DNA of 64,000 nucleotides, taken from positions 2,400,188 to 2,464,187 of the forward strand of contig CAJNOP010000013.1 in NCBI GenBank assembly GCA_905250075.1. The letters run 5' to 3'. A model generated the notes under the pieces. It had not been told where the DNA came from and ran no database searches. It worked only from the letters and a program-made list of their open reading frames with translations. Of the stretch, positions 49,059-60,133 are shown one piece after another (the stretch's first letter is position 1; the number at the start of each line of letters is the position of its first letter). The DNA is from Rotaria sp. Silwood1 (Eukaryota > Rotifera > Eurotatoria > Philodinida > Philodinidae). Made by a program: the position numbers and the translations under genes.

Positions 49059-51926
49059 TCAAACGCGTTTTGATTGAATTTGTTGAGCAGCTTGGCTACG
49101 TTCAGTTGCAATCATTCGGGCTTGATTCTTTCGTGTTATTATCATCTGACAAGGACCAAGTGGAAATGGTTCACCATCTATTTCCATGGGTACACCTCGT
49201 CGAAATCTTAATCTTATTTCACTTCCTATACCAAAAATAAAAGTTTTGCATATAACAAAAAACAACGATTGTATATTTTTTTTCGTACCTTGTGCTATAC
49301 GATGACCACGTCGTCCAAGTTGAATACGTGCTAATTCAAAATGTTTAAAACCAATTATTTCTAAATAACCATCAGAACAACTTTGTTCTCGAAATCGATC
49401 ATCATCAGTTTGCGACCCTGCACACCAAAGATTATCATAAACTCCTTCCCATGGATTAGTTCCCGCTGCATATGAAGCTATATTTAATATTAGTACAGCA
49501 TCAGGTCGCATACGAAGTAAATCTTCATTCATACTTCTTCCATCAACTTGAAGTTCAAAAAAATTAGCAATATTTCCACATAAATACTGACAATCACAAA
49601 AAGTATTGCTAATATGAATATAAAAATTAGAATTAAAAAAATTAAGTTGAAAATAGAAAATTTACCAACTAATACACCCATAAGCTAATTTATTAAATAT
49701 TCGATTAGCATAACGACCTGGATTTGCATTACGTTTCAGATGAAAATCAAGTGCAATCTACATAAATATGGATGAATTGATTATATAGTTGGAATAATTT
49801 ATAAAACGTTGTTGTTCTACTCAGGAAAAGCGATGAAAATTATTTTTAATTATTGATTTTCATCATGAGATATTTCATATCTCATATTTTTTGAAACTCA
49901 TTATTCATAACGTAACCAATTGATCATCATATATTAGAATGATAAATCATGTGCTGACATGCTATCAATCTAGATCAACGTCGATATTATTATTAGTTAT
50001 TCATTAGAATATTCAACTACATATAATCTTCGATCACATTTTTTTTGTTTTTCTTTTAAAAAAATCAATTTTTTACACTATACTTCTAGTCCAGGTACTT
50101 ACGACTCAACTATTTGAACTAATACCTACCGGCTGAACTGATAATGAGACTAGGGAAAATGTAAAAGAAGTTCGTGTCTACCGGCTTTTAGGGCCAAGTT
50201 AGAAATGTTTCACTAAATTTTCAATTTAGTTGCAGGAATATATCAACAAATTAAAGAATAGAATTTCGACACAAACTTTGTCCGTAGATTAGTCTAATGA
50301 TCTATAAAATATCTTGAAATTTTAGAATATTCTCCCTGTGATTCAATCTATTTATGAGCAAAAGTTCACGCAAAATACTGCTTTTTTAAGTTTTTGGGTA
50401 TATACCTAAAAATAAGTTGAAAATTCAGTAAAAAAAGTGATAACTTAGCTCCGAAAGCTCATGGACAAGAACTGTTTTAGATTTTCACTAGCATCATCAA
50501 GACATTCTTGTAGGTCTAGTATGAGCTAAAACAACGGATAGCAGTTCGAGTGATTCTCTTATTAGAAACATGGTTTTGATATTTGTGCTAGATACATTCG
50601 CTAGAGAAAGATATTATATATGTCTAAGAAATGCTGAATATATATTTATATATTTTGCTGTCAAAGATCATAATTGATTTACGCGAAGTCGGAATTCTAA
50701 GATAGTTCATATCACTTCAGACGAAAACAGGAACATCATTGGAATGAATCAAACAAAGACCAAGAATTAGAGCATGAAATGTTCGGGCGAGGGTACAAAG
50801 AAGGAAAGATCTGAATGAACATGAAGATGTTAATGAGAATATGTTCTTATTCTGTTCTTCATTCTTTCATTGTTCAAATCTACTGTCAACATGATCCATA
50901 CTTTTCCGCATTCTCATCATCATCTCTGATTCTTCAGATTCTAACGCTTAGTCTTTCTTCAAGTTCTGCATTTATCAAAACCTACTTCAATTTCGACTAC
51001 ATTACATATTTGACAACTTGTCATATATGTTTTAAAGCAAAGATATATTATTCAGTATAATAAAACCTTATCAAAGAGTATGTTAGTTAATTGAAAGAAC
51101 GAAGAAAACAACAGGTGAAGCATCAATATGTAACCATCTTCGAATGAAAGTTCTTTTCCATATTCGTCCAAAACTTTATAAAATTTACCTGAGCATCAGC
51201 ACCAAAACTTAGATAGTTATTAAAAACAGGTTGTGCAACCTAAAAGACCTTAATTAATTTTTAATTTTAATCAGTAGCATTTTTATTAACCTCTATTCTA
51301 GCAACTCCAGTATTTACAGTAGCTTGAACATCAATTTTCCATCGATCAAGTAAACATGTCTCTGATCTTGCTAATGATTGAATAGCAGGTCCTAATGCTT
51401 CACCACGATAACCAACACCCCAGCCGAGAAATCTGGCCATATCATTTCCTGTTCCTAATGGAATAACACCAACACTAACAAAATCCATATACTGCATTTG
51501 TGATGTATCAAGTGCTGATAAAACCCAGCCAACTGTTCCATCTCCGCCACATGCTAATGTTAGAAAAGACAACAAATATCTTTAAAAAAAAAAGAAAAGA
51601 AAAAAACGACAACACCAACCAATAATTCTTAAATTCCTTTCATGTTGATTTTCTGTTAAACCTTTTTGGGGTCCACGATCTTTACTAAGATCATAAACAT
51701 TCTCTTCACCTATTTGAGCTTTTAATTGATCAAATACAAATTGACCTTGCAAACCACCACTAGAAACAGAAAAAAAATGGATTTTAAATTTTAAAATAAC
51801 TAAAATAAATTTATACGATTTCGGATTGACAAATGCAATTATTTTTCCTTCATATGCATCGTGTTCAGTTAGATCTGTAAATGTTTTTGGCACTGCCGAC
51901 GAATTATTATCACTGGTTCTATTCAT
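49059..51926 (-). CDS. Minimal diacylglycerol kinase (catalytic plus accessory domain only)
   Basis: Seven exons join in phase on the minus strand: 51926-51817, 51759-51620, 51553-51291, 51239-51189, 49757-49666, 49608-49289, 49225-49059 (1143 nt, 380 aa). The catalytic domain (about 28-165) starts GKIIAFVNPKSGG, has the ATP-site glycine loop ACGGDGTVGW (84-93), and continues GVIPLGTGNDMARFLGWG. The accessory domain follows: VFNNYLSFGADAQ, NANPGRYANRIFNKLAYG, the VLNI-type segment VLILNIASYAAGTNPW, and the terminal MEIDGEPF.LGPC. This enzyme phosphorylates diacylglycerol to phosphatidic acid at membranes. Animal isoforms normally carry at least two C1 domains and exceed 550 aa; here the ATG lies only 27 residues before the catalytic domain, and NKAPD1 begins 248 bp upstream, so there is no room for C1 exons. 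The size and layout recall plant and protist short forms. The 1.4-kb intron 4 holds no recognised feature. Confidence 0.88.
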
Positions 51927-52174
51927 TTTTATTTATTGAGAATTAAAGCAGATGTTGTACTTCCAACTATCGTCGACAATGACGGAGATGAAACATCTAA
52001 ATATTTAAATTAATTAAATATAGAAATCTGACGATTAACATTGCTGAAAAAAATATTAAGCTATTAGAGGAATGTAAATTGTTTACTCTCTTCCAATTGG
52101 CCGATTCTAAACGAGCAATGTTATTTGTCATACATAAAAATCATAAACATGAAAGAATAAAGTAATACTTTAAA
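51927..52174. promoter_or_regulatory. Divergent promoter region between diacylglycerol kinase and NKAPD1
   Basis: Only 248 bases separate the two opposite start codons, so both core promoters and leaders must lie here, possibly shared. The interval includes a less AT-rich patch (CTATCGTCGACAATGACGG, about 51,967). No TATA box stands out on either side. Confidence 0.5.
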
Positions 52175-52666
52175 ATGTCATCTCGGCATCGTTTTCTTCA
52201 ACGATCAATTACTCATGTTTCATTTCATAATCGTCTTACTGAAGAAGATGTTATGTGGCGCCGACGCGAACATGAACGAGAAAATGATGAAAAAGACGAT
52301 GAGAAGCGACGACATCGATCTCGATCACCTTATGAAAAACAAAAACGACATTCTCGAAAACAGCGTTCATCATCTTCATCAAACGAAGAAAGTAACAACA
52401 AGAATAATAATAATCAAACTGAAGCTGAATTTGGTCCACCATTACCATCTAATCTGGGTATAAATGCTGATCGTTGGGATCATGCTTTTTTTATGCAACG
52501 ATATCCAGACGAATATGAAAAACAAATTAATAAATCCAAACGAGAGAATTCTACGAGTAGCGAGGATAAGAAAAAAAAGAAAAAACACTCCAAACATCAT
52601 CAACATAGAAGAATGGAAGAAAAAAATAATAAGAAAAGTAAACGCCGACATCGATCGCGAAGTTAA
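52175..52666 (+). CDS. NKAPD1: NKAPD1-like (NKAP domain-containing 1) basic protein
   Basis: A single-exon frame of 163 aa. Near the N-terminus RSITHVSFHNRLTEEDVMW resembles the start of NKAPD1 (R..I.H...HN.I.EE..MW), and NADRWDHAFFMQRYPDEYE matches the DRWGH..Y...YPEEF motif of that family. Between and after these are Arg/Ser- and Lys-rich low-complexity stretches (RRHRSRSPYEKQKR; DKKKKKKHSKHHQHRR; final RRHRSRS), which suggest a nuclear, speckle-associated protein. Human NKAPD1 is longer (about 290 aa) because of a larger basic tail. The function is not well established; the assignment rests on two short but specific motifs in the right order. Confidence 0.72.
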   Translation: MSSRHRFLQRSITHVSFHNRLTEEDVMWRRREHERENDEKDDEKRRHRSRSPYEKQKRHSRKQRSSSSSNEESNNKNNNNQTEAEFGPPLPSNLGINADRWDHAFFMQRYPDEYEKQINKSKRENSTSSEDKKKKKKHSKHHQHRRMEEKNNKKSKRRHRSRS

Positions 52667-52861
52667 ATTTATATATTTTTTTTTTTCTTATAAGTCAGAT
52701 AAGTTGTTTATTCATTATTATTATTTTTTTGTTCAATAGTTAATAAAGAGAATCAATAATAAACAATTTTATCCAACGAATAGATAATTATTATGAAAAA
52801 AAAAGTAAAAATAATAACGAATGATCGAAAAATAATTCAATAAAATGTACATCTATTTTTC
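52667..52861. other. 3' flank of NKAPD1
   Basis: AT-rich flank with AATAAA-type words near 52,743 and 52,757 that could be the poly(A) signal of NKAPD1. Nothing else is seen. Confidence 0.4.
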
Positions 52862-53462
52862 AGCCTCTTAAAGGGACTCACAGAAATTTCAAAGTAGTGA
52901 TTTTGTATTGTTTTTTTGAATATAGATTCAATATTTCTCTAAGATTTTAGACTTAGGTATTATAAGTCGACCTTTAAAGGCTCAAAACCTAAGTTTAGAC
53001 GGAAAAAAATTATCTTTCTTTTTTTTTGCATAGAAATAAAGGTGAAATTAGTTTCTACAGATAGAAATAAGAATCAAGAGTTTCAGAATAATCATTCAGT
53101 AATGACCACATCCATTTTACAAGTCGGTTGTCCATAAAAAGTGAGAAAATTGACACATTACTCCTTATCAGAATACTCACTCTTGCAAACTAACTTGTAG
53201 AAAACTAATCATTGGTGTATCATTTTATGAAGAAATGTTAGTTCTTTCGCTTGCTGTATTTGAAATAATTTTTGTTCTCACAATGGATATATCTTGATTT
53301 CTTCAAGCTCCTCCAAACTTAATTTAAGGGTGTCGAAAAAGTCAGTTCACACCTCTTGAGCTAAAACTTCTAAGAAAATTGTCAATTAATATTGAGAAAG
53401 AACACAAAATTATGTTTCAAACTGAATATTTTTCGAATTTCTACAGACTTTTTTAAGAGGCT
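52862..53462. mobile_element. Foldback element of about 600 bp
   Basis: The ends are AGCCTCTTAAA (52,862) and its reverse complement ...TTTAAGAGGCT (ending 53,462). The arms keep pairing inward over about 150 bases, for example GATTTTGTATTG (about 52,901) against CAC-AAAATTATG (about 53,402) and CAAAACCTAAGTTTAGACGG (about 52,982) against CCTCCAAACTTAATTTAAGG (about 53,310). Identity is about 70%. Noncoding; no clear target duplication. Confidence 0.6.
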
Positions 53463-53912
53463 AATAAAATGAATAAACATTTTGTCAAACTACTATTCGA
53501 TCATCCGTTACTCACCATGACGAATGACTAGTTATCTATGCAAACAATAAAAAAGAGAACAGCTTAAACTAGTGAACATCATTTGATTCTATATTAAGTA
53601 GTGAAACAGTATGATCATGATAATCTTTCAATATTATCGATACTTTTTTCTTTTAAAACAAGAAAGTATGAGTCACTTCAATAAAGCTAAATATTTTACA
53701 TCTCTATACAATGAATCCATATTAATTGTGCTGTCTCAATCAATTACTGTAAATACACTACTTACTCATCACTAATTTTGAGAAAATGGTAATATATGTG
53801 TTCATATCATGAGCGAAGTTCAAAATTGATTGATTCTTTTCTTTTTATAGTACATCTCTTGTTTAACTGTTCTATGACTATTTGAGACAATTAATTATAA
53901 CGGATAACTCAT

Positions 53913-54893
53913 AAAGAATAGATCTGTCAATATTTTGCATATATTTTGATAGTATTACAACAGAAAGAAACAAATTTTGTTTTTACAAGATGCATCTTTT
54001 GATTTTCTACAATCTTAGATATTTCAACTGATTCGATTAATATTCGTTACTTTGAAATTGACTATGAAAAAGATATGTCTAAAATCTACAACGTTTAAAA
54101 CAAAGCTTTTTTGTTAATTTTTATTCTATGCACTTAAACACTTGAGTAAGTCTTTTTTTCAGTTTCTAAATTGGTTTGAAATAAAAAACCGATGACAACA
54201 CATGACAAATGAAGTATTTTAAAAGTTTTAAAGTTGAATTATTTGTCTCTGAATAAACATCGTTGTAAATACACGAAACATGTATACTGATGGTATTGAC
54301 TATTCAGATGTGAATTTAGGGGTACGATTTTATCCTTATTTCTGGAAATCTTCATAAACTTAAGCAGGTACATATCACGACTGAAGAATCCAGATATTAC
54401 AAGGAATATGTTTACATACTACTAACCATTGACCACTTATCTTTGGAAATTATTAAAAATTTTGACAAACCTAAACGAAGTCATAAAGATTATTTCGTAA
54501 ATGAAAAACCATTAGTAATAGCAGACATTTTCGTTTATTAACAATAATGTTTATTCAGAGATAAATAAATCAATTTTGAAACTTTTAAAATACTTCATTT
54601 GTCATGTGTTGTTGTCATTTTTTGTTCCAAATCAATTTAGAAACAGAAAAAAAGACTTACTCAAGTGTTTAGGTGTGCAGAATAAAAATTAACAAAAAAG
54701 CTTTGTTTTAAACGTTGTAGATTTGAGACATATCTTTTTCATCGTCAATTACAACGTAACGAATCCTAATCGAATCAGTTGAAACATGTAAGATTGTAGA
54801 AAATTAAAAGATGCATCTTGTAAAAGCAAAATTTGTTTCCTCCTGTAGTAATACTATCAAAATATATGCAAAATATTGACAGATCCATTCTTT
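53913..54893. mobile_element. Foldback element of about 980 bp with 340-bp arms
   Basis: The left arm (53,913 to about 54,262) and the right arm (about 54,545 to 54,893) are reverse complements at roughly 85-90%. Examples: ATCTGTCAATATTTTGCATA (about 53,922) against TATGCAAAATATTGACAGAT (about 54,865), and ACAAAGCTTTTTTGTTAA (about 54,101) against TTAACAAAAAAGCTTTGT (about 54,688). The 280-base loop is unrelated and noncoding. This is the best preserved of the large inverted repeats, so it is probably the youngest. No obvious target duplication. Confidence 0.75.
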
Positions 54894-54918
54894 CCCATGC
54901 CTTCGATTACGATTGAGC

Positions 54919-54949
54919 TGCGACACAGTTATGCCGTAACTGCGTCGCA
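54919..54949. repeat. Short GC-richer palindrome
   Basis: TGCGACACAGTTATGCCG and the following TAACTGCGTCGCA form a 31-base near-perfect palindrome in otherwise AT-rich DNA. The word CTGCGACACAGTT recurs at about 55,949 in similar CG-containing sequence. Role unknown. Confidence 0.5.
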
Positions 54950-55019
54950 ATTACTAAAAAATCATTGGTTAGAAATTCAAATCTGTAGTTCTGTATTTTA
55001 TTTTGTTTTTATTCTGAAT

Positions 55020-55640
55020 AAAAATTTATTTATAACAAAAAAAAAAGAAAGACTAAAAAAAAGTTATAAAATCGCAATAAAAAATTAAAATAAAAAAAAA
55101 ACTGGAATGAAAAAATTTTCAATAAAAAGATTAAAATTAAAAAAAAAGAATTATTTAATCTAAAAAAATTAAAAAGTAAAATAAAAGAATTAAAAATTTA
55201 AACTAAAAAATTAATCAAAAATTAAAAGTAAAAAATTTAATTAAAAACATTAACCCTTTGGCTGTCGACGTAAGAGAAGAAAGAAACGATTTTTCAGAAA
55301 ATTTATTTCTTTTTTATAGAACAATCCCTATAGCGTGCCTTAATAAAATGATGATTTGGGAAGCGCATGGTGCCTAAGGTTTGTTTTTACGCAAATACAT
55401 TTGAAAAACATACATTATGAATGTTTGCTTTAGTTCTTGCGAAGATGAGACTCTTGACGTATATATGCGTCGACGACAGCCAAAGGGTTAAGAAAAAAAA
55501 ACCTAAATTGACAAATTTGTCAAAAATCGAAAATGAAAAAGTTTAAATAAAAAGATCAAAACAAAAAACAACTAAATTAAAAAATTAAAACTAAAAAAAT
55601 ATAAAAATTAATAATTAAAAATTAATGAAATAAAAATCTA
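55020..55640. repeat. A-rich low-complexity tract around a MITE
   Basis: The plus strand on both sides of the piggyBac-type element (55,020-55,250 and 55,492-55,640) is made almost entirely of A with scattered T, in words such as AAAATTAAAA. It looks like one simple-sequence tract that the element entered. Confidence 0.7.
55254..55487. mobile_element. piggyBac-type MITE with TTAA target duplications
   Basis: TTAA at 55,250-55,253 and TTAA at 55,488-55,491 flank 234 bases whose ends are inverted repeats: left CCCTTTGGCTGTCGACG, right (reverse complement) CCCTTTGGCTGTCGTCGACG. TTAA duplication and ends starting CCC(T/Y)TTG are the signature of piggyBac-superfamily elements. The interior encodes nothing, so it depends on a transposase elsewhere. 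Near-identical ends and intact TTAA sites suggest recent movement. Confidence 0.85.
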
Positions 55641-55641
55641 A

Positions 55642-57150
55642 CCTCGAATTCGAATTCGTGACCCCAGAAAACTCCGTACACAACGTTTTCATTTTGAAAA
55701 TTTGAATACATGGTTGGATAGTGTACTGGCTATAGAAGGATGAAATATGAACCATACTATCACAACGACTTCCTTTTATACGGTCATCGTGTCTAGCTAA
55801 GTCTTAGCGCTAAGATATAGTCAATTACAAATAAGCCGAAATCGTTCGTGATTGGTTCTATCAAATGCATTGGCTCGTACGGGGCGAGTATTGCGGCGTA
55901 GTTGCGCTCATCTGCATCGCAGTAATTGTAGTCTCTGGCAGCGGTGTTCACTGCGACACAGTTGTAAAAAAAAAGAGGCGACATGAGTTATGGACCACTC
56001 ATTCATTTAAGAATGAGTAGAAACTTTGTCATGAAATACTCATATTCATTGATCAATGTATGAAATAAGAAGCTATATTTATCGAAACCCCTCTGATAAC
56101 GATTATATGTTTTCTATTGACTTGTTATTTAGTGTCTCACATGTTTTCGATTTTCTTCTCTTTTGAAATTTAACAAGTGATAAGAGTTTATGTTCTAATT
56201 ACGTATTTTTTTATAGAAAAAGCAAATGTATTAACACCTATTTCAATTGAAACATAAAATACTCTTACTTCTGGTCATACAAGTAAATCATTAAGATTTT
56301 TATAATGTTTCTGTTAATTCATAAAACTGAAAAAAAGGAAGATGCCTACTTTTTTAAAAATTCCCTCAAACGTAACAGAACGACATGTATGTTTTTTAGG
56401 TAATATAATTGCTGCGAAAAAAAATCGACACAAATTGAATTTAATTCGTGCAAATACATTTTCTTTTCTAGCTGATATTTAGTTCTCACAAAGACGTAAC
56501 TGTACTTTGATCAAATGAAACTGAAGTACAATCGTCTATTCGAAATAATTTGTTCGGTTTCTCATAAGAGGACGGTTCAATAAAAGAGGATGTGCATCAT
56601 CATACCGATTTGCAGATGAATACCAACATAATAAAGAATTTAATATGAAAAAGAAAAAAATTACAGTTGTAATTAAAAGTGAATGAAAGCTGATATTCAA
56701 CAAAAAAATTGAAGCTATACTAATAGAATGACTATATATAAAACATGACTGACTCAGAACTTCAAGATTTGAATCCACCATTAAAGGTTTTCAGTTGTAA
56801 TTAAATAATCTGAATGCTACGTATCGACTAATCAATCTATTCACTGTATTAATCGTTCTTTGTTGAATTTAACGATACACTCTATACATAAAATTAACTA
56901 TTTACATATCGAATAATGGTTAGTTTTAGTCAACTCACATCAAATTTATCTGGAATTAATATTCGTGCATTTAACAGGTGAACATGAGCGTTAATAATAA
57001 TTAGAAGCACAATTCTCTTTTGGATGACCGTTACAATGCATGCATCAATTTTTGAAATCATCTTGGATAATCGCAAGAGATGTTTTTGGTCCATATAGAA
57101 TCTCCTCGACGTCTATTAGGTTTATTGTTTTCTAGTTATTCTATTAAAAT
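55642..57150. other. Intergenic region
   Basis: Contains a CG-containing patch at about 55,790-55,985 that differs in base use from the surroundings and gives a 63-codon minus-strand frame (...NYAAILAPYEPMHLIEP...). The frame shows no known domain. No other feature is supported. Confidence 0.4.
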
Positions 57151-57820
57151 TGCACCAATTCCTACGCTATAATGTCCAAGATGACATTTTTTTTTTATTA
57201 AGAATGTAGTTCCCTGTGGATTGTTTATATTAGCCATGATCAGTTTTTATTTGCTCTATCCAAAGCTGTAGTCATAACTCATGAAATGCGAAACAAAGGT
57301 TTCGAAACTAGTCGAAAAGTCGCAGTTTGAGTTTTTTGACCATTTTCTATTGGTTTCGTGGTCGGTGTTTTGCGTTACATAAAACTTAAAAATAGACTCG
57401 AAAAGAGTGTTCAAAACTGATTGCAAAAAGCATGAAGAATCATTAAAAAAAGTCCGATAATTCTCAATATTGAGTATGTGCTTGTTCGCAGAAATAAAAC
57501 AATTTCTTGAATTTTTAATTGCAGTTTGGAATAGTGAAAATGATTGTATTCTTTAGCGTTTCTTTCTGCCAGTTGTAATCAATTTTGAACTCTCTTTCTG
57601 AATCTATCCTTAGGTTTTGTCTAATGCAAAACACAGGTCTCAAAATCAGTATAAATTGGTAAAAAAAAAAAAAGACTTGAAAAATACGAATATTTCAACT
57701 AGAGCTTTGGATAGAACAAATAAAAACTGAGCATGTTTAGTAAAAATATACATAGAACCTATGTTCTTAATAAGGAAAAAAATATCATAGTTGACATCAC
57801 GTTTTAGGAATTGGTACATG
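57151..57820. mobile_element. Foldback element of about 670 bp
   Basis: The outer arms CAGTTTTTATTTGCTCTATC (about 57,240) and GATAGAACAAATAAAAACTG (about 57,711) are reverse complements. Pairing extends outward to CACCAATTCCTA / TAGGAATTGGTA and inward through GTGTTTTGCGTTA / TAATGCAAAACAC to AAAACTGATTGCAA / TTGTAATCAATTTT-type sequence near 57,412 and 57,577. Identity is about 75%. The small centre (about 57,435-57,560) is unpaired. Noncoding. Confidence 0.65.
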
Positions 57821-58422
57821 CCTATATTCTATCAAGTGTAATGATTGCGTTTGATATCTGCTTTGGAAAAATAAAGCAACAATGAATGCTCATTCTTGCT
57901 AAGAAATACATAACTTTTAATAACAGATATCGCATGAATATGACATAAGTTTGATGAAGTTTAATGTGGCTGAATGTAATGCTGTCACCTTATTCATTAT
58001 TTTGTTTTACATCTAATGAAAGATTTTATGACATACTAGCAATCGATGTATCAAGTAAAACTAAAGAACGCATTCCAATCGAGAGATTTGTGATTTTTAA
58101 TACGATACTCGCATTGCTTTCTACCTGTTTGTTGCCATGTCGAAATACATACATCACCGAATCAAAACAAGCTAAATGGTAATGTCTGACAAGATCAATG
58201 CAAACACAAACAAATACGATTATTCATATCATAACATTAAGAAACCTGCAAAATGTCTTCAAGTATAGATGTTGTTTTTCTATTTCTACTTCAATAAAAC
58301 TTTTTTTTATTATATGATGCCAAAAATACTTTGTGTGTGTAATAGAAAGAAAAAACAGAGATAATACTGTCGAAATAAAGCCAAAAATATCCTATCAATA
58401 TCTGTCCCCTATCGAAAAAAAT
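57821..58422. other. Intergenic, 3' of the decarboxylase gene
   Basis: A 72-codon plus-strand frame (57,964-58,182) has no recognised domain and overlaps the expected 3' flank of the minus-strand decarboxylase gene. No other feature is supported. Confidence 0.4.
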
Positions 58423-60133
58423 TTATTCTTGATCGACTGATCTTGTTGATTGCTTAATATTTTCAAGTCGAATACGACATAGTTTGAGAAGATTGTCCAC
58501 AAAAATATCAAAATCTTCAAGAATACATCGATGACTAACAATACATACACGAATATAAAGTTGACCATGAATACGAGTTGTTGATGCTACTGCAATACCA
58601 GATAATTGAATATCAGCCAGAAGTTCATTATTAAACACATCAATTGATTCGTTATTAGATGTATCTAATTCTTTAGGCTCTAATCGAAAATTTACAATAT
58701 TTAATGTTATAGGACGAAAAATACGAATAAAATCTTGATATTTTTCTAACAGAGAAGCTAAATATTGAGCTTGTTGACAATTGTCGGCAATTTTTTGACC
58801 TAATTTTATAGTGCCATGTTCTTTCAATGTAAACCAAACTTTTAATGCTCGAAATGGACGTGATAATTCAGAACCTAAATCACAAAACCATGGTTTATCA
58901 CCTGCACAACCACGTTCAGTATCAGCTAAATATGATTGATGAACAGAAAAAGTCGATAAAAGATGAGTACCATCACGAATAAGAACACAACCAGCAGCAT
59001 ATGGACAATGAAGCCATTTATGAAAATCAAATGCTAAAGAATCCGCTTGTTCAATACCTTGTACTAAATGATGACGTTCTGGATCAAGTATAATTAAACC
59101 ACCAAAAGCACCATCAACATGAAACCACATATTTTCTTTACGAGCAATGCATGAAAGTTCAACAAGATTATCAAAAGCACCTGTATTGACTGTTCCTGAA
59201 ATGTAAAAAGAAATGAGTTTAAAAAAGTTTTTTTCAACACTAAGTTATACCGGCATTGCCAACGATACAAAATGGAGTTAAACCATTTTTTCGATCGTTT
59301 TCTATTGTCTTCTTTAATTCATCAATCTTAATACAAAACTTATCATCGACAGATATTATATGCATTGCTTTCGAACCAAATCCTAATAATTCTAATGCTT
59401 TACTAACACACATATGTACTTCTTTTGATGCATAAACAATCAATTGTGGTCCATGAACTATTCCATCTTGTCTAACATTAGTTAAAAATTGACGACGTGC
59501 TGTTGCCATACAAATAATTGAAGCCATTGATGTTCCATTGACAACAATACCACCATTATCAGTTTTAGGAAAACCAAATAATTGTCGCATCCATTGAATA
59601 ACTATTCGTTCAACAAAAACAGCACTATGACTACATCCTCCTGCATTGATATTCATAGTTGCCATCATCATCTCAGCTAATATACCACCTAATGTACCTT
59701 CACCCATGACCCACCCCCAAAAACGAGGATGAGTATTACCTCTAGTATATGGTAAAACATGTTTTATTACATCATGACATACGTCTGATAGCGCTTGACC
59801 TTGTTCAGGTAAAGATTCATGTTCGATAGATTGACGAATCTCGATGGGAACTGGTTGCCAAACAGGATGACTTCGTATTGTTTGAATAGATTCTATAGAT
59901 GAATCAAGCATTTGATGTGCAATATGTCTAGTTGATAACCAATCTGTAGGATCAAGAGATGTATTATTTATTTTATTAATTTCTATTGATGAAGATAATT
60001 TCAATTCAGAAATTTCATTAATTAAATTAATCATTTGTTTTTTCCATTCATTCAGTGATTCAACATCATTGACAGATTCATATAATTTCTTCGACGCCTG
60101 TTCAGTCAATTTATACAATTTTGAATACTCCAT
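58423..60133 (-). CDS. Bacterial-type group II PLP-dependent decarboxylase
   Basis: Two exons on the minus strand, 60133-59251 and 59195-58423, join in phase through a 55-nt intron (551 aa). The pattern is that of pyridoxal-phosphate decarboxylases acting on aromatic or related amino acids. Visible parts are RSHPVWQPVPIEIR, NTHPRFWGWVMGEGTLGG, NGTSMASI (cofactor phosphate region), FCIVGNAGTVNTGAFD, HVDGAFGG (320-327, with the cofactor-contacting Asp322), and FDFHKWLHCPY with the Schiff-base Lys354. Next come ELSRPFRALKVWFTLKEHG and LNIVNFR. The HPRFWGWVMG...GG motif is typical of a bacterial/fungal branch; animal DDC, HDC and TDC have HP.FHAYFPT...Y instead. This suggests horizontal acquisition followed by gain of an intron. 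The N-terminal 70 residues, rich in charged amino acids, are an extension. Substrate cannot be read from the sequence. Confidence 0.9.

Noticed and set aside
49266..49288. Reading the sixth diacylglycerol kinase exon straight through (TKKNIQSLFF...)
   Set aside because: The segment 49,288-49,226 has a GTACGA donor and a TTGGTATAG acceptor, and removing it restores the accessory-domain alignment (RIAQ-GSEIRLRF).
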